Assembly (NCBI GenBank): GCA_011525015.1
Contig: WTJC01000042.1
Location: forward strand, 4,806 to 40,819
DNA from: Flavobacteriales bacterium
Lineage (GTDB): Bacteria > Bacteroidota > Bacteroidia > Flavobacteriales > Flavobacteriaceae
Direction: 5' to 3'
Length of the DNA: 36,014 bases
Shown piece after piece: positions 33,518 to 36,014 of this stretch; the stretch's first letter is position 1; every line of letters begins with the position of its first letter. Position numbers and translations under genes: made by a program. The notes under the pieces were generated by a model. That model saw only the letters and a list, made by a program, of their open reading frames with translations. It ran no database searches and had not been told where the DNA came from.

Positions 33518-35787
33518 GCTTTGGTTTGTTTTTGGGCATCGACTACTGCGAAAGTGGCCATGTTTACAATTTCATCTACACTCGCCCTGAGCTGTAAAAT
33601 GTGAACGGGATGATTCAAGCCGAGCATGATTGGTCCAATCGATTTTACCCCGTGTAATTCTTTCATCAATTTATAGGTAATGTTAGCCGCATCGAGGTTC
33701 GGAAAAATGAGCGTGTTCACTTTTTTGCCTGTCAATTTTGAAAACGGAAAGTCATTTGCGGTCATTTCGGCATTGAGTGCAAAATCCGACTGCACTTCTC
33801 CATCGATATCAATTTCAGGATAATACTTATGCATCATCTGAACGGCCTGCCTCACTTTGACTGCCTGTGTTTTTTTAGACGACCCAAAATTCGAGTGTGA
33901 TAACATCGCAATAGTGGGTTTGTAACCGAGGTCTTTAACCGCATTAGCTGTCATTAATGCTATTTCAGCGAGTTCTTCAGCTGTTGGATCTACATTGATT
34001 GCTGTATCCGCTAAAAACAACGGTCCTCTGCTGGTTAACATGACATTCATTGTCGCCGCTTTTTGAACACCCTCTGCTGTTCCTATAACCTCAAAAACCG
34101 GGCGTAATACCATGGGGAATGCTCTGGAATACCCTGAAATCATAGCGTCAGCAGCTCCTGTTCTCACCATCATCGAAGCAAAATAATTGCGTTGAATCAT
34201 AACTGACTTTGCGTGATATTTTGTCAAGCCTTTGCGTCTATTGGTCTGCATCAATAAGTCTGCAAATTCGTGTCGCTTACTTCGCTCGTTATCACTACTC
34301 GGATCGATAATTTCAATATCAGCATCAAACTCAATTTCTTCTTTGAGACTTAAAATCATTTCAAGATCACCGAGTAAGATAGGTGTAGCAATATTTTCGT
34401 CGTGTACGTATTGAGCTGCCTTAAGCACATCAATCTGATCGGCTTCTGCAAATACAACCCGCTTAGGATTTTTCTTGGCAATGGCTTGCATCGAACGCAC
34501 AAACTTATCATCGTTACCTGAACGAACAATCAATTGTTCTTCATAACGTTCCCAATCTTTGATTTCTTTGCGCGCTACTCCAGATTCCATAGCTGCCTTT
34601 GCAACTGCAATAGGTATTTTACTGATCAATCTAGGGTCAAACGGCTTGGGAATAATGTATTCTTTTCCGAAGGTGAGTTTGGTGATGTCGTATGTAATAT
34701 TGACCTGTTCGGGTACTGGCTCCTTAGCCAAATCAGCCAATGCGCGCACAGCTGCCATTTTCATCGCTTCATTGATTTTACGTGCACGTACATCAAGAGC
34801 ACCTCTAAAAATAAATGGAAAACCTAAAACATTGTTGACCTGATTAGGGTGATCAGATCGGCCAGTGGCCATGATGATGTCGTCTCTCGTTTGAATCGCC
34901 AAATCATAAGCGATCTCTGGGTCGGGATTCGCCATGGCAAAAACGATAGGGTTGGAAGCCATTGTTTTTAACATTTCTGGCGAAACAATATCAGCAATAG
35001 ACAATCCGATAAAAACATCTGCATCAACTAAGGCCTCTTCTAAGGTATCTATTTTGCGATCAGAAGCGAACTCTAGTTTTTGACTCGTTAAATTCGCTCT
35101 ATCCTTTCGAATAACACCTTTACTGTCGAGCATTACAATGTGCTCTGATTTAGCGCCAAATGCTTTGTAGAGTCGTGTACAAGAAACTGCGGCCGCTCCT
35201 GCTCCACTGACCACAATTTTTACTTCGTCTATTTTTTTATCCGCTAATTCTAGCGCGTTTAACAGTGCTGCAGCAGAAATTATTGCCGTTCCGTGTTGAT
35301 CGTCATGCATGACAGGGATGTCGAGCTCTTCAATCAGGCGCTGTTCTATTTCAAAAGCCTCAGGCGCCTTGATATCTTCTAAGTTGATTCCCCCAAAAGA
35401 AGGGGCGATTCGCTTGACTGTTTCAACAAATTCGTCAACGTTTTTGGTATCTACTTCGATGTCGATTCCATCGATATCTGCAAATATTTTGAAGAGTAGA
35501 CATTTACCCTCCATTACCGGTTTAGCAGCCAAAGGACCGATGTCGCCCAAACCTAAAACCGCAGTACCGTTGGAGATTACTGCAACAATATTTCCTTTTG
35601 AAGTGTATTTATAAACGTCATCTGCCTCAGCTTCTATCTTTAAACAGGGTTCTGCAACCCCAGGAGAATAAGCCAGTGCTAAATCTCTTTGGGTTTGGTA
35701 GGGTTTGGTGGGGATGATAGCAATTTTTCCTGGAGAAGGCTTTGCGTGATAAACTAAAGCCTCTCTTTTTTGCTTTGAATTGCTCAT
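33514..35787 (-). CDS. maeB: NADP-dependent malic enzyme with C-terminal phosphotransacetylase-like domain
   Basis: The 757-residue enzyme decarboxylates malate to pyruvate and makes NADPH. The N-terminal malic domain has A-Y-S-P-G-V-A-E-P (39-47) and H-D-D-Q-H-G-T-A (161-168). A Rossmann domain has V-S-G-A-G-A-A-A (193-200). From about residue 430 to the end a phosphate acetyltransferase-like domain follows (A-M-I-S-G-Y-S-R, later S-N-F-G-S-S-K), the plan of E. coli MaeB. In that family the second domain has a regulatory role rather than catalysing acetyl transfer. It is the first gene of the tight run to ruvA and sprA. Confidence 0.93.
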   Translation of the reverse strand: MSNSKQKREALVYHAKPSPGKIAIIPTKPYQTQRDLALAYSPGVAEPCLKIEAEADDVYKYTSKGNIVAVISNGTAVLGLGDIGPLAAKPVMEGKCLLFKIFADIDGIDIEVDTKNVDEFVETVKRIAPSFGGINLEDIKAPEAFEIEQRLIEELDIPVMHDDQHGTAIISAAALLNALELADKKIDEVKIVVSGAGAAAVSCTRLYKAFGAKSEHIVMLDSKGVIRKDRANLTSQKLEFASDRKIDTLEEALVDADVFIGLSIADIVSPEMLKTMASNPIVFAMANPDPEIAYDLAIQTRDDIIMATGRSDHPNQVNNVLGFPFIFRGALDVRARKINEAMKMAAVRALADLAKEPVPEQVNITYDITKLTFGKEYIIPKPFDPRLISKIPIAVAKAAMESGVARKEIKDWERYEEQLIVRSGNDDKFVRSMQAIAKKNPKRVVFAEADQIDVLKAAQYVHDENIATPILLGDLEMILSLKEEIEFDADIEIIDPSSDNERSKRHEFADLLMQTNRRKGLTKYHAKSVMIQRNYFASMMVRTGAADAMISGYSRAFPMVLRPVFEVIGTAEGVQKAATMNVMLTSRGPLFLADTAINVDPTAEELAEIALMTANAVKDLGYKPTIAMLSHSNFGSSKKTQAVKVRQAVQMMHKYYPEIDIDGEVQSDFALNAEMTANDFPFSKLTGKKVNTLIFPNLDAANITYKLMKELHGVKSIGPIMLGLNHPVHILQLRASVDEIVNMATFAVVDAQKQTKA

Positions 35788-35852
35788 AAACCTAGAATTT
35801 TCAATTAAAATTAATTCTTTTGAATCTATTCTATGGAATGAATCTCAATTAA

Positions 35853-36014
35853 TTACCAAAAAAATCCAACAACAATAACAGTGATCACACCTAAGATAAT
35901 AGCGAGGATTCTGTAGTTCTGATACCAAGGAAGTGACTTTAATTCTTCTGTCTCTTGATCGTAAATGGCTTTTTTGTAGGTGAAATTTGCTACTACCTCT
36001 GCATCAGGTGCAGC
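35853..36014 (-). CDS. C-terminal end of a membrane protein, probably a sodium:solute symporter (5' end outside window)
   Basis: The frame is open from the right edge to TAA at 35855-35853, giving 53 residues. These are a polar lead (A-A-P-D-A-E-V-V-A-N), then L-P-W-Y-Q-N-Y-R, then one hydrophobic helix ending V-V-G-F-F-W. A W-Y-x-x-Y-R block before a last helix ending in FW resembles the end of sodium:solute symporters common in flavobacteria. That is recall of a pattern, not a test. It is not in the ruvA-sprA run; the 65-base gap before maeB shows no convincing promoter boxes. Confidence 0.5.
   Translation of the reverse strand, partial: AAPDAEVVANFTYKKAIYDQETEELKSLPWYQNYRILAIILGVITVIVVGFFW

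Noticed and set aside
1-36014. CRISPR arrays, tRNA or rRNA genes, insertion sequences, phage genes
   Set aside because: I saw no regularly spaced repeats, tRNA-like cloverleaf, rRNA-like sequence, transposase, integrase or phage structural gene in the window.

Overview
The window comes from an AT-rich chromosome of a member of the Bacteroidota, most likely the Flavobacteriaceae. The reasons are a full-length SprA/Sov type IX secretion translocon, a PorP/SprF protein, a Bacteroidota-style TonB, a caa3-like oxidase cluster with two subunit III genes and a DUF420 gene, almost no Shine-Dalgarno sequences, and several good matches to the Bacteroidota promoter (TTTG, about 17-23 bases, TAnnTTTG). 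The DNA is gene-dense, with no rRNA, tRNA, CRISPR array, insertion sequence or integrase seen. No gap exceeds 300 bases; the longest (about 125-150 bases) hold only candidate promoters.

Layout. 1-540: end of an unrecognised gene convergent with a small membrane protein. 665-4540 (+): a MOSC protein, then a tight three-gene set: an FNR/ferredoxin/pentaheme fusion, a Tll0287-like haem protein and a small membrane protein with two H-x13-H pairs typical of di-haem b cytochromes. 4531-9518: an alpha/beta hydrolase, an atypical Nramp-family transporter, fabD with a gamma carbonic anhydrase, and an orphan PorP/SprF. 9661-11441 (+): NifU-like scaffold and MscS channel. 17901-11444 (-): one run of MacAB/TolC-type export genes ending in tsaB. 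18269-17970 (-): remnant of a C39 peptidase-like domain. 23350-18253 (-): cytochrome oxidase assembly and subunits (cyoE, two subunit III, subunit IV, a SCO-like protein, SCO, a CxxC membrane protein and DUF420). 23422-25830: metallo-beta-lactamase-fold enzyme (+), then tonB, a VanZ-family gene and gcvH (-). 35787-25896 (-): malic enzyme, ruvA and sprA in one tight run. 35853-36014 (-): C-terminal end of a membrane protein, probably a sodium:solute symporter.

How they work together. The most interesting block is 1561-4540. Read as a unit it supplies a cytoplasmic NAD(P)H-oxidising flavin and 2Fe-2S module, a di-haem cytochrome that could carry electrons through the membrane, and at least six periplasmic c-type haem sites. 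This looks like a compact trans-membrane electron conduit whose acceptor is unknown. The MOSC protein upstream may use the same reductase for a molybdenum reaction. The oxidase cluster provides subunits III and IV, haem O synthesis and copper delivery, but subunits I and II must lie elsewhere. The rest is mostly conserved housekeeping and envelope functions.
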